Positions 16,422 through 25,146 are shown, counted from the first letter of the stretch. The stretch: DNA of 64,000 nucleotides from Brevibacterium sp. (GCF_031179145.1 NZ_JAPSIB010000019.1:34668-98667); one strand, 5' to 3'. Program-made: numbers and translations. The notes: generated by a model not told the origin, from the sequence alone.

Positions 16422-19228
16422 GCCTGTGCACCTTCCAGTTGAACGATGGTCGTCGCGTCGAGATCGAGGTGGAGGACGTCCGTGGACGGCGGCGCCACCT
16501 CGGCGAGGTCCTCGGTGCGCATACCGAGCACGACCGCGCCCCCGGAGCCCCGCACCTCGGCGATGAGTTCCTGCAGTGGGGCGGAGAAGTCGGAACCGTC
16601 GACGAGGTCGATGACGACAAGCTCCGGTGCCGAGGTGCGCAGCCGGGTGATCTCCCGTGCCCACTTCCCGTGGCCGAGGACGTCCCGGCGCAGGTAGGGT
16701 ACGGCCCGGCGCACCCGGCCGGCATGTTCGGGCAGCACCCATTGCCCGATCTTCATCTCCCCCGCGCTCAGCGGGAGGCGTCCGGAGACGGCCAGCAGGA
16801 GCGCCGCCCGCGCCTGGCCGGTGACGGTGAGGAGCTGTCCGGGCAGCAGTGCGAGGTCGACATGGGCGAAGCCCTGCCGGTCCGGTCCGGCGCCGATGTC
16901 GCGGCCGTAGATCCGGTACGGCGAGTCAGGCTGCGGCCAGTCGCGCAGGGCCACCTCGTGGGCGAGCCCTTCGCCTTCGACGTCGAGTCGGGGCAGCCGC
17001 TTCTCGAGCCAATTCGGCAGCCACCATGCCTTCTCTCCGAGCAGCGCCATGATCGCCGGCACCAGTGACATGCGCACCAGGAAGGCGTCGACGAAGATGC
17101 CGACAGCGAGCGCCAGGGCGATCGATTTGATGATCGGCTCGCCGGTGGGCACGAAGGCCGCGAACACGGAGAACATGATGACGGCCGCGGCTGTGACGAC
17201 CCGGGCTGAGCCGAGGTAGCCGACCCGGATCGCTTCCCGCGCGCTCGCGCCGTGCACCCAGGCTTCGCGCATCCCGGAGACGAGGAACACCTCGTAGTCC
17301 ATGGCCAGGCCGAACAGGATGCCCATGAGGATGATCGGGAGGAAGCTGATCACCGGACCGGTCTGATCGAGTCCCAACGGCCCTGCCAGGTATCCGTCGT
17401 GGAAGACGAGCACCACCGCACCGAACGAGGCGATGACGCTGAGCAGGAACCCGCCGGTGGCCTTGAGCGGGACCGCGATGGAGCGGAAGACGATGGTGAG
17501 CAGGATGATCGAGAGTCCCACGACGAAGATCCCGAAGGGGATCAGGGCCTCGCCGAGGCGATCGGAGACGTCGATCTGGATTGCCGTGGCTCCCGTCACC
17601 GAGGTGTGGAACCCGTACTCATCCTCCACTCTGTCGCCGATCGCGCGGAGGCGTTCGACGGTGGCGAGGGTGGCGGGATCGGCCGAGCTCGTCGTCGGGA
17701 TGATCTGGAACAGGGCCGTGGTGGCATCCTCGTTGGGGGTCGCCAGCACGACTTCGGAGACGCCCGGATCGGCGGCGATGAGCTTCTCGATCCGCTCGAC
17801 GTCGCCGAGCGGATCATCCGAAGTCACGATCTCACTGGTCATGATGAGTGGACCGTTGAAGCCGGGGCCGAAGTGCTCGTCAATGAGGTCGAAAGTCGTC
17901 CGGGCGGGCGTCCCCTTCTCCTGGCTCCCGGCATCGGGCAGGGAGAGTTGGAGCTGCCCGGCGGGAACGGCAAACAGGGACAGGCTGCCTGCGATGACGA
18001 CGATCGTGAGCACCGGAGCCGTCGTCACGACCCGCAGCCACCCTGTGAAGAACCGGTCCATGACCGTCCGCCGAGGTGGGACGCCGGCCCCAGCGGTCGC
18101 CTCGGCCGCGGTGGTCCCCGCGGCCCCAGCGGTCGCCTCGGCCGCGGTGGTCCCCGCGGCCCCAGCGGTCACCTCGGCGAGGTCATGCCGTCCCCGGCGC
18201 CCGCGCGGCCGCGGCCTGATCCTGTCCTTCGCCAGCCCGAGCAGGGCGGGGATCATGGTCAGGGCGATCAGCACTGCGACGGCGACCGCGCCGGAGGCGG
18301 CGATGCCCATCACGGTGAGGAAGGGGATGCCGGCCAGCGACAGCCCGAGCAGGGCGATCATCACGGTCAGGCCGGCGAAGATGACGGCGGAGCCCGCGGT
18401 GGCGGTGGCACGGGCGGCTGCCTCGAGGGGGGCGTGGCCCTCTGCCTGCAGGCTCCTCGCGCGGGAGACGATGAACAGCGCGTAGTCGATGCCGACCGCG
18501 AGGCCGAGCATCAGCGCCAGCATGATCGAGGTCGAGTTGATCGAACCGAAGGCGGTGGCGCCGACGACGAGGAGCACGGAGATCGCCACCCCGATGAGCG
18601 CAGTGAGCAGCGGCATCCCCGCGGCCCGGAAGGAACCGAGGGTGAGCAGGAGGACGAGGAAGGCGATGAGGACGCCGATGCCCTCGACCCAGGACACGTG
18701 GACGCCGGTGATCTGGAAGAGCTCGCCGCCGGCGTCGACCTGCGCGCCGGGCAGCGCGCTGCGGGTCTGCCCCAGCGCGTCGAGGAGTCTGTCAGGAGCG
18801 TCCTCACCGACATCCTGCTGGGTGCCGTCGTACTGGACGGAGATCAGGGCGGCGGACTCGTCGGCGCTGATCGTGCCCTTGACCGTCTCATCGAAGGGTG
18901 AGGTCACGGCCGCGACATGCGGAAGGTCGCCGAGACGGTCGACGGCGTCCGCGATGGCGTCGCGGTAGTCGGGATCCTCGACGCTCTCACCGTCGGGCGC
19001 GACGACGATGACGGTCGCGGACACGCCTGATGCCGAGGGGAAGGTGGCGCGCATCGAGTCGAGAGCCACCTGGGCCTCGGAGCCCGGGAGGGTGAAGTCG
19101 TCATCGAAGTCATCGGCGAAGAGCGCGACGCCGGTGGCGACGAGAGCGAGGACCGCCAGCCAGCCCGCGATGAAGCGCAGTGGGGCGCGGTAGGCGCGGC
19201 GGCCCAGGGCGTAGAGGAACGTCGACAC
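16418..19228 (-). CDS. MMPL transporter with decayed ABC-like C-terminal domain
   Basis: A 936-residue RND/MMPL membrane transporter. Membrane helices occur at 17-37 and in two clusters (about 190-350 and 570-730), with the family segments GLAVGIDYALF (near 240) and GILFGLAMDYEVF (near 645), the second Asp-Tyr pair being typical of proton-driven MMPL pumps. From about 748 the protein continues as a soluble domain not usual in MMPLs. It reads like an ABC ATPase: VDLALLPGQLLTVTG, then QARAALLLAVSGRLPLSAGE and a Walker B-like PELVVIDLVDG. The Gly-x-Gly-Lys-Ser/Thr of Walker A is missing, so it should not hydrolyse ATP. The product is translationally coupled to the YhgE/Pip gene. Control is probably by the divergent TetR gene at 19354. 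The likely role is efflux or lipid export. Confidence 0.88.
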   Translation of the reverse strand: MSTFLYALGRRAYRAPLRFIAGWLAVLALVATGVALFADDFDDDFTLPGSEAQVALDSMRATFPSASGVSATVIVVAPDGESVEDPDYRDAIADAVDRLGDLPHVAAVTSPFDETVKGTISADESAALISVQYDGTQQDVGEDAPDRLLDALGQTRSALPGAQVDAGGELFQITGVHVSWVEGIGVLIAFLVLLLTLGSFRAAGMPLLTALIGVAISVLLVVGATAFGSINSTSIMLALMLGLAVGIDYALFIVSRARSLQAEGHAPLEAAARATATAGSAVIFAGLTVMIALLGLSLAGIPFLTVMGIAASGAVAVAVLIALTMIPALLGLAKDRIRPRPRGRRGRHDLAEVTAGAAGTTAAEATAGAAGTTAAEATAGAGVPPRRTVMDRFFTGWLRVVTTAPVLTIVVIAGSLSLFAVPAGQLQLSLPDAGSQEKGTPARTTFDLIDEHFGPGFNGPLIMTSEIVTSDDPLGDVERIEKLIAADPGVSEVVLATPNEDATTALFQIIPTTSSADPATLATVERLRAIGDRVEDEYGFHTSVTGATAIQIDVSDRLGEALIPFGIFVVGLSIILLTIVFRSIAVPLKATGGFLLSVIASFGAVVLVFHDGYLAGPLGLDQTGPVISFLPIILMGILFGLAMDYEVFLVSGMREAWVHGASAREAIRVGYLGSARVVTAAAVIMFSVFAAFVPTGEPIIKSIALALAVGIFVDAFLVRMSLVPAIMALLGEKAWWLPNWLEKRLPRLDVEGEGLAHEVALRDWPQPDSPYRIYGRDIGAGPDRQGFAHVDLALLPGQLLTVTGQARAALLLAVSGRLPLSAGEMKIGQWVLPEHAGRVRRAVPYLRRDVLGHGKWAREITRLRTSAPELVVIDLVDGSDFSAPLQELIAEVRGSGGAVVLGMRTEDLAEVAPPSTDVLHLDLDATTIVQLEGAQA
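18087..18180 (-). repeat. 36-base tandem repeat inside the MMPL gene
   Basis: A 36-base unit beginning GCCCCAGCGGTCGCCTCGG is present twice in full (18087, 18123) and partly a third time (18159). It encodes a 12-residue unit (AGAAGTTAAEAT) in a cytoplasmic linker between the two halves of the transporter. The copies are almost identical, which suggests recent expansion by slippage. Confidence 0.9.
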
Positions 19229-19261
19229 AGCAGACCTCGATGCAGATTCCGTTGATGTTTC

Positions 19262-19294
19262 GATACATTCCTGTATCCGATACAGTTATGTATT
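19262..19294. promoter_or_regulatory. Two tandem palindromes, probable TetR operators
   Basis: GATACA-TTCC-TGTATC (19262-19277) and GATACA-GTTA-TGTATT (19279-19294) lie head to tail, 17 bases apart from start to start. Their inner halves also form the perfect palindrome CTGTATC-C-GATACAG. They lie 34 bases upstream of the MMPL start and 60 upstream of the TetR start, where binding would silence both. The regulator is inferred to be the adjacent TetR protein. Confidence 0.75.
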
Positions 19295-19353
19295 CTCAGC
19301 CACGGCGGCGCTCAATGCAAATGGCTGCGGCTACACTTCTCACTGGAGCAACC

Positions 19354-20022
19354 ATGAACCCAACCACCTCTGAGAATCTCAGCGCCCGGCGCCGGCAGAC
19401 CCGCACGACCCTGGTCGAGGCGGGGATCTCCGTGTTCGCGGTCAAGGGCATCGACGGGGCCTCCATCGAGGAGATCTGCGAGGCGGCCGGTTACACCCGC
19501 GGCGCCTTCTATTCGAACTTCTCGAGCCGCGACGACCTGGTCCTCGCGACGATCGAACAGCGCACCTCGGAGACCCTCGACCGGCTCGATCGCACGATTC
19601 AGCGCTGGGGCGATCAGCTCGGCGCGGCGCAGTGCTCGGACATCGAGGCTCTGCTGACGACTTTCATCGACGACGCCTTCAGTGAGAAGCGGGAGACGGT
19701 CGCGGAGACGATCGCCGAGCACGAGATCGAGCTCTACTGCCTGCGCGTCCCGCACCTGCAGGCGCGGTTCGAGGAGCTCAACTCCTATCAGCTGGAGAGA
19801 TTGGAATCCTTGGTCACGACGGCGCTCGACATCGTCGGCGCCACGACGAAGATCCCGCTGCCCGATCTGCTCCTTGTTCTCATCTCCGTCTATTCGCAGA
19901 ACTCCCTCCAGGCCGCAGCCGGCAAGGCCCTCGACGAGGCAGTCGAACTCGACCCGCGGCCCACCGTCCAGATCCTCATGGCCCTCCTCGAGTTCCCCAA
20001 CGGATCCTGCGCCCAGAACTGA
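19354..20022 (+). CDS. TetR-family repressor of the MMPL/YhgE operon
   Basis: A 222-residue regulator. Residues about 14-60 form the TetR helix-turn-helix: a long first helix (RTTLVEAGISVFAVKG), then IEEICEAAGYTRGAFYSNFS, the signature recognition segment. The C-terminal ligand domain is helical and unassigned. ATG at 19354 has GGAG six bases upstream. The gene is divergent from the MMPL operon, with two tandem palindromes between, so autoregulation and repression of the pump are the simplest model. Confidence 0.9.
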   Translation: MNPTTSENLSARRRQTRTTLVEAGISVFAVKGIDGASIEEICEAAGYTRGAFYSNFSSRDDLVLATIEQRTSETLDRLDRTIQRWGDQLGAAQCSDIEALLTTFIDDAFSEKRETVAETIAEHEIELYCLRVPHLQARFEELNSYQLERLESLVTTALDIVGATTKIPLPDLLLVLISVYSQNSLQAAAGKALDEAVELDPRPTVQILMALLEFPNGSCAQN

Positions 20023-20100
20023 GCCCGCAGCGCTCCGCTCACCTCGGCAACAGTCCACGATCCCACCGCTGCGCCCGCGACAGGCACTATGGTGGATGGG

Positions 20101-21147
20101 ATGAGTGAACTTCAGCGCGAGTACGCAGCCTTCCTGTCCAACATGGACGTCCGCCTCGGCGCGTTCGTCCTGGCCGATCTCCCGGAGTCCTTCCAGCAGG
20201 AGGACGGGACACAGGCGCCGTTCCCCAAGGACCTCAGTCCGAAGTCGCTGCCGATGATCGAGCACTTCGTGCTCTCGAAGTTCTCCACCCCCGCCGAGGT
20301 GGTCGCCGAGGAGAACCGCCGCTTCGTCGAGGGACTCATCCGCTACCTCGGCGAGACCTATCTGCGCGCCGTGGGCGGCGCATGGGATCACGACGAGTCC
20401 ACCGGCAACGGACTGCCCTTCATCCGACCTGACTCCGCGGAGGGTCCGCTGCGCGGTGAGCCGATCCCGCTGGTGGCCGTCGTGCTCACCGCCGTCGACC
20501 AGCGCACCGGCGGGATCTTCGGCGCCGTGCTCGACAAGGCGCTGGCCGGCTTCGGGGAGTCGCGGACTCCCGAGCGGGCATGCACCGGGCTCGCGCTCGG
20601 CCTTCTCAACGCGGAGAACTCGAGCAAGGAGGAAGTCGAGTTCCTCTCCCGCTTCATCGGCACGGTCGAGCCAGGCATCGCCGCCTGGACGAGGGACCAG
20701 GCCGACCCGACGGCATGGTCATTCGACCGGGACAGCCTGGTGCGCCTGGGCAAGCAGCTGTCAGTGCGCTACGACTCCCCCGCGGAGATGATGGTCGACG
20801 ACGAGGTCTCCTACGTCGGCGGCGCCATGCGCTTCATCGGGGAGACCATCCGCAGGCACGGGGTCGGGCAGTGGCGCTACGGCTCGGGCGTCGAATCCGA
20901 CGATCCGCGCCACAAGCAGCCCTTCATCCGGTTCGTCATCGGTGACCAGAACCTCGACATCGTCCCGTGGAAGCTGGCGCAGACGGCGCTCGAGGATGCC
21001 GCATCGATCGCCTCGGCGTTCGACACCATCCTCGAGATGCGCGCCGAGGAAGCTGCGGCGAAGGAGGGCGCCGCGCAGGCCGACGCCCCCACCGAAGAGG
21101 GCACGACCGATGACGAGACGGCCGAGGGGGCGAAAGACGGCAGCTGA
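20101..21147 (+). CDS. Unknown protein with an internal duplication
   Basis: A 348-residue soluble protein that I do not recognise. Two segments resemble each other: about 48-106 and about 209-274. They share the pattern Ser-Leu near the start, S/T-PAE, a G-x-x-R-x-x-GET-x-x-R block (GLIRYLGETYLR and GAMRFIGETIRR), then G-x-W and PFIR. The arrangement suggests an ancestral unit of about 60-85 residues that duplicated. The C-terminal 40 residues are acidic and Ala-rich. ATG at 20101 is preferred over 20089. The gene sits alone between a TetR gene and a convergent acyltransferase gene, so context gives no function. Confidence 0.75.
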   Translation: MSELQREYAAFLSNMDVRLGAFVLADLPESFQQEDGTQAPFPKDLSPKSLPMIEHFVLSKFSTPAEVVAEENRRFVEGLIRYLGETYLRAVGGAWDHDESTGNGLPFIRPDSAEGPLRGEPIPLVAVVLTAVDQRTGGIFGAVLDKALAGFGESRTPERACTGLALGLLNAENSSKEEVEFLSRFIGTVEPGIAAWTRDQADPTAWSFDRDSLVRLGKQLSVRYDSPAEMMVDDEVSYVGGAMRFIGETIRRHGVGQWRYGSGVESDDPRHKQPFIRFVIGDQNLDIVPWKLAQTALEDAASIASAFDTILEMRAEEAAAKEGAAQADAPTEEGTTDDETAEGAKDGS

Positions 21148-21156
21148 GCGTCGGCG

Positions 21157-22266
21157 TCAGACGGTGAAGCGCTGACTGCGGCCCAGTCCGTCCGCAGGTG
21201 ATCCCGGCGCCAGTTCGATCGTGCGATTCGCAGGATCGATCTGGACCGTGACCAGAGTCGCCGAGCGGTCCCCGTAGACCGCCCCCGGTTCGGGAGCGCA
21301 GCACACCGGGGGCTCTCCCGGCCCCGAGGTGAGGATCTGCAGAAGATCGGCCGTGGTCTCGGGGCCGCTGCGGTCGGCGATCTTCGCCTCGAGGTGGTCG
21401 TAGCGCGCTCTCGACGTCGCTCCCGGACGCAGCTCCAGCCCGCCCGGCTCCAGGTCGGGGTGGAGGAAGTGGTTCGTGTGGAGCAGGTAGCCCTCACCTC
21501 GGCGCTCTCGCTTCTGCGTGTTCGCGATCTCCACCTGCACCGCCTCGTCGGGGGTGATCACGGTGATGATCGACGACGAGGACGTCGGTGCCGAGTGGAT
21601 GATCTCGAGGGCCTCGGCCAGCGTGCGCGCCCGGGAGAGCACCCGTTCGAGAACCGCGTGGATCGGCACTCCCCCGGGCTCGTCGCCCGTGTGCTTGAGG
21701 ATGTTGAGCAGGACGCCGACGCCGGCTTCGTTGAGACCGACCTTCCCGGGCATCCCGTACTCCGCGAACCCGATGTGGCGCAGCTGGTCCGGCCTGTCGG
21801 CGGAGGGGCTCGGGACGCCGCCCACGTCATTGACGTGCCACAGCGTCGAGAAGTCAGCCACCCAGTCCCAGTTCTGCGCTGCCATCGAGGACCCCTGCCG
21901 GGTGTAGCTGACCGTGGAGCATTCCGTCGGCGCGATCGGCGCCATGGTCATGATCTCCGTGCGTGCGACGATCGTCATCACATCGATGATGGGGAGGTCG
22001 GCACCGGCGGCGACTGCCTCGATCTCTTCCGAGCCCTCGACGTCCCACGACCTCAGGGCGGCGAGACTCGCGGCGGCAGCGGTGGCCACGTCCGCCTCGG
22101 CGATCTGCAGGTGGGCGAAGTACTGCCGGTAGCCGGCCAGCGTTCGCGCGATTCCCTCGCGCAACTCCTGCCCGCGGCGCAGACCGCGCTCGCGCAGGTC
22201 AGAGGCGCGGACCGTGAAGGTCTCGGGCTCGATCTCGGCTGCGGGAACGAACTCTGCCGTCGTCAT
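21157..22266 (-). CDS. C45-family peptidase / acyltransferase-like Ntn hydrolase
   Basis: A 369-residue protein resembling isopenicillin-N acyltransferase (peptidase family C45). The likely nucleophile is the Cys of PTECSTVSY near residue 117, which in this family becomes the N-terminus after self-cleavage; SSMAAQNWDW about ten residues later is the matching substrate-pocket segment. NHFLHPDLEP and the C-terminal YGDRSATLVT block are also typical. The natural substrate is probably an amide or acyl-amino compound. It lies downstream of the MBL-fold hydrolase in the same direction, across 99 bases containing a G-rich repeat. Confidence 0.8.
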   Translation of the reverse strand: MTTAEFVPAAEIEPETFTVRASDLRERGLRRGQELREGIARTLAGYRQYFAHLQIAEADVATAAAASLAALRSWDVEGSEEIEAVAAGADLPIIDVMTIVARTEIMTMAPIAPTECSTVSYTRQGSSMAAQNWDWVADFSTLWHVNDVGGVPSPSADRPDQLRHIGFAEYGMPGKVGLNEAGVGVLLNILKHTGDEPGGVPIHAVLERVLSRARTLAEALEIIHSAPTSSSSIITVITPDEAVQVEIANTQKRERRGEGYLLHTNHFLHPDLEPGGLELRPGATSRARYDHLEAKIADRSGPETTADLLQILTSGPGEPPVCCAPEPGAVYGDRSATLVTVQIDPANRTIELAPGSPADGLGRSQRFTV

Positions 22267-22304
22267 CGACTTCTCCTCTGGTCGTCTTCGCAGGGTCCGG
22301 GCGG

Positions 22305-22355
22305 TGCGAAGGGTGGGGTGTTGTGAAGGGTGGGGTGTTGCGAAGGGAGGGGTGC
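22305..22355. repeat. Three tandem 17-base G-rich repeats
   Basis: The unit TGCGAAGGGTGGGGTGT occurs three times in a row with one or two changes per copy. It fills the gap between the MBL-fold and C45 genes. It carries six runs of three or more G on the + strand (C-runs in the leftward mRNA), so the DNA might form a G-quadruplex on the non-transcribed side. It lies about 40 bases before the C45 start codon. Confidence 0.85.
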
Positions 22356-22365
22356 GCCTTCCACC

Positions 22366-23424
22366 TTAGCCCCGCGCGGCGAGCGCGCCGGTTCCGACCT
22401 CGAGGCCGAGGTAGTGCATGTGCGCGGCGGTCTCGGCCAGCGCCGCGAACAGGTTGAAGTGGTGGAGCTCGTCGAAGCCGCGGGACCAGTGCAGGCCCCG
22501 GGCGATCGAGTAGACGCTGCGATCGTCCGTCTCCTCCATCCGCGCCCTGATCTCGGCGAGTCGTTCGTGGTGATGGTCGATGAGTTCGCGGGTCCGGTCG
22601 TGGAGACCGCGGAAGCGGAACCCGTGCGCCGGCAGCACGGATGTCTCGGCGGAGAGTGCGCCGATCTTCTCAAGGGATCCCAGATAATCGCCGAGGCTGT
22701 GCGTGATCGCAGCGCTGTCGAGGCCGATGTTGGGGGTGATGGTCGGCAGCACATGGTCGCCGGAGAACAGCAGGTCATCGTCGGCGCGGACGAACACGGA
22801 ATGGCCGTAGGTGTGGCCGGGGGTCCACAGTGCCGTGACCGTTCCGCCGTCGACCGGGAGGACGGAGCCGTCGTCGAGGACTAGCACGTTCTCGGGCAGC
22901 CGGTCCAACTGCAGGCTCGCGGGCGTTCTGCCCCTGCCCGCCTGGAGGCTCTGGACCTCGGCCCACCTCTCTTCTGGCACTCCGTAGGCACGGGCGATGT
23001 CAACGGCGGGATCGACCCCGGTTCCCATGTCGACGGCTTTCGAGTAGAACCGCTCGAAGGCCGTCAGGTCCTCGCCGTGCATCGCCACCCACATGTCCGG
23101 ATTCACCCTCAGCAGCGCGGGAACGAGACCGATGTGGTCACGATGGTAGTGCGTGACCGCCACCCCGCTGATGTCGCTGACACCGAATCCCAAGGACTCC
23201 AACGCCGAGGTGAGCGCCCGGTACTGGTCCTCGCCGTCCCAGCCCGCGTCGATGAGCACGACACCCGCGCCGTCGGCGATCGCATAGGAGTAGGTGTAGA
23301 CGAGTGGGTTGTCCGGTATCGGCACCGGAATCGCCCAGACCCCGTCCCCCACCGCCTCGACCGCGGGCAGAACCCGGTCCCTCCAGGCCTCCGACTGCCT
23401 CGAACTCAGCGCTTCGATCGCCAT
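22366..23424 (-). CDS. MBL-fold metallohydrolase
   Basis: A 352-residue metallo-beta-lactamase-fold hydrolase. The metal-binding motif THYHRDHIGL (HxHxDH, near residue 97) is complete; later ligands fit LWTPGHTYGHS and LLFSGDHVLP, and a final His lies in VLPAHGFRF. The C-terminal helical extension (about 265-352) fits the lactonase/thioesterase-like branch. ATG at 23424 follows GGAAGGTGGA; the longer frame to 23466 adds an Arg-rich leader. The product may hydrolyse an ester or thioester, and may work with the downstream C45 enzyme, which is inference from order alone. Confidence 0.85.
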   Translation of the reverse strand: MAIEALSSRQSEAWRDRVLPAVEAVGDGVWAIPVPIPDNPLVYTYSYAIADGAGVVLIDAGWDGEDQYRALTSALESLGFGVSDISGVAVTHYHRDHIGLVPALLRVNPDMWVAMHGEDLTAFERFYSKAVDMGTGVDPAVDIARAYGVPEERWAEVQSLQAGRGRTPASLQLDRLPENVLVLDDGSVLPVDGGTVTALWTPGHTYGHSVFVRADDDLLFSGDHVLPTITPNIGLDSAAITHSLGDYLGSLEKIGALSAETSVLPAHGFRFRGLHDRTRELIDHHHERLAEIRARMEETDDRSVYSIARGLHWSRGFDELHHFNLFAALAETAAHMHYLGLEVGTGALAARG

Positions 23425-23754
23425 TGAGCATCCACCTTCCCTGTCTGCCGGTCGTCTCCTCGTCAACCTACTCGAAATCGACTTGTTACTGAAGGGTCGT
23501 TCTGGAAAGGGAGACCACCGCGCGCGCCGCCACCTCGGCGAGGGATGAGCAGAACTGCGTTTTCAGTATTTGGATTCACCGATTTCGTCGTTTATGACAG
23601 ACTTTTGGTCATTTTCTTATCTCAACACGCGATCTGAATTTCGTTTTCAGCACAAATGAATTAGCGTCTACCGAGCAGATCACACTCTGCACCTGACGTC
23701 AGCGTCGGAACGGTCCGACGCGGCTCACGACAAGACTCATTGGGGAGGATTGAT
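23425..23754. promoter_or_regulatory. 330-base AT-richer gap before the amino-acid permease
   Basis: This divergent region between the MBL hydrolase and the permease is clearly AT-richer from 23550 to 23690. It holds two copies of CGTTTTCAG (near 23553 and 23643), a palindrome CTGACGTCAG (near 23694), and a hairpin GCGTCGGA-ACGG-TCCGACGC at 23702-23721 in the presumed leader, 33 bases before the permease ATG. These look like regulatory sites. No ORF or known riboswitch is recognised. Confidence 0.45.
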
Positions 23755-25146
23755 ATGGCTGGTTCAGGCACGCTGAAGCGTAACCTCGGACTGTGGTCCA
23801 TCGTCGGACTCGGGCTCGGTTACATGACACCGACCGTCGTCTTCGACACATTCGGGATCGTTTCGGACGAAACGAACGGAGCGGTGCCCGCCGCGTACCT
23901 GGCAGCACTGATGGTCATGATCTTCACGGCGTTCAGCTACGGGAAGATGGTCCAAGTCTTCCCGACGGCAGGATCCGCCTACACGTACACTCGCGAGACG
24001 ATGACTCCCGGGCTCGGCTTCCTGGTCGGGTGGACATCGCTCATGGACTACCTTCTGCTGCCGATGGTCAACTGCCTGATCATCCGCCTGTACATGGAAT
24101 CGATGGTTCCGAACGCGCCGACATGGATCTGGGTCGTCGCCTACACGGTGATCATGACCGGAATCGTGCTCACCTCGATGCGGGGAACGGCGAACCTCAA
24201 CGGCATTCTGCTCATATTCGCCCTGATCATGGTCACCATGTTCTGCGTCCTGGCCTTCTTCCAGCTGCAGGCCGGAGAGGGCGCCGGTCTCATCGTCAGC
24301 GCCGAGCCATTCGTCCACGAGGGCGTGCACATGTCCGCTGTGCTCACCGGTGCGACTGTCGTCTGCTTCTCGTTCATCGGCTTCGATGCGGTGACGATGT
24401 ACACCAACGAGGCGAAGTCGGTGTCCACGATGCCGAAGGCCATCATGATCACCGTCCTCGCCGGAGGCGCAATCTTCCTCGTCGCCTCCTACTTCGCGCA
24501 GCTGCTGTTCCCGGACAACTCGCAGTTCACGATCGTCGACGATCCCCTGCCGGAGATCGGCGAGATCACCGGTGGTCCGATCTTCGCGCTGTTCTTCCTC
24601 GCCGCGGCGTTCGCTGCCACGGTCGCCTCCGGCCTCGCCTCGCACGCCTCGGTGTCGCGGATGCTGCTGGTCATGGGCCGCAACGGAGTGCTGCCGCGCA
24701 AGGCATTCGGCTACATCAACCCGAAGACCCACACCCCGGTGTTCAACATCGTGCTCGTGGGAGCGGTGTGCCTGTTCGCGATGACATTCAGCCTCGAGTT
24801 CATCTCGGCGCTGATCAACTTCGGTGCGCTCATCGCATTCACGTTCGTCAACCTCACCGTGATCGCCCACTACGCGTTCCGAACCAAGCAGGTCGTCGAC
24901 GTCAAGTCCGCGTTCAACTACGTGGTGATGCCCGGACTCGGCGCGATCCTCACCGGCATCCTGTGGTCGAGCCTGCACGGCACCGCTCTCACGAGCGGAC
25001 TGATCTGGCTGGCCGCCGGCGTCATCTACCTGGCGGTGCTGACCCGCGGCTTCAAGCGCACGGTCCGCAGCTTCGACGACCCCGAGGCGGACGCCACGAT
25101 GTCCGAGCCTCAGGTCGAGGAGCGGGAAGAGAAGGAAACCGTGTGA
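23755..25146 (+). CDS. APC-family amino-acid/polyamine permease
   Basis: A 463-residue membrane protein with about 12 hydrophobic segments, belonging to the amino acid-polyamine-organocation family. The first helix has the characteristic LGLWSIVGLGLGYMTPTVVF (unwound Gly-rich helix that contacts substrate), and helix 6 contains FSFIGFDAVTMYTNEAK, a strong family signature. The C-terminus is a charged cytoplasmic tail. ATG 23755 is preceded by GGGAGGATTG. It is probably an importer for an amino acid or amine; the substrate cannot be read. It is monocistronic, with a long leader that suggests regulation. Confidence 0.88.
   Translation: MAGSGTLKRNLGLWSIVGLGLGYMTPTVVFDTFGIVSDETNGAVPAAYLAALMVMIFTAFSYGKMVQVFPTAGSAYTYTRETMTPGLGFLVGWTSLMDYLLLPMVNCLIIRLYMESMVPNAPTWIWVVAYTVIMTGIVLTSMRGTANLNGILLIFALIMVTMFCVLAFFQLQAGEGAGLIVSAEPFVHEGVHMSAVLTGATVVCFSFIGFDAVTMYTNEAKSVSTMPKAIMITVLAGGAIFLVASYFAQLLFPDNSQFTIVDDPLPEIGEITGGPIFALFFLAAAFAATVASGLASHASVSRMLLVMGRNGVLPRKAFGYINPKTHTPVFNIVLVGAVCLFAMTFSLEFISALINFGALIAFTFVNLTVIAHYAFRTKQVVDVKSAFNYVVMPGLGAILTGILWSSLHGTALTSGLIWLAAGVIYLAVLTRGFKRTVRSFDDPEADATMSEPQVEEREEKETV

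Noticed and set aside
17252..18901. 549-residue + strand frame opposite the MMPL gene
   Set aside because: Asp/Glu/Gly/Arg-rich low-complexity sequence, a typical antisense of a membrane protein in GC-rich DNA.
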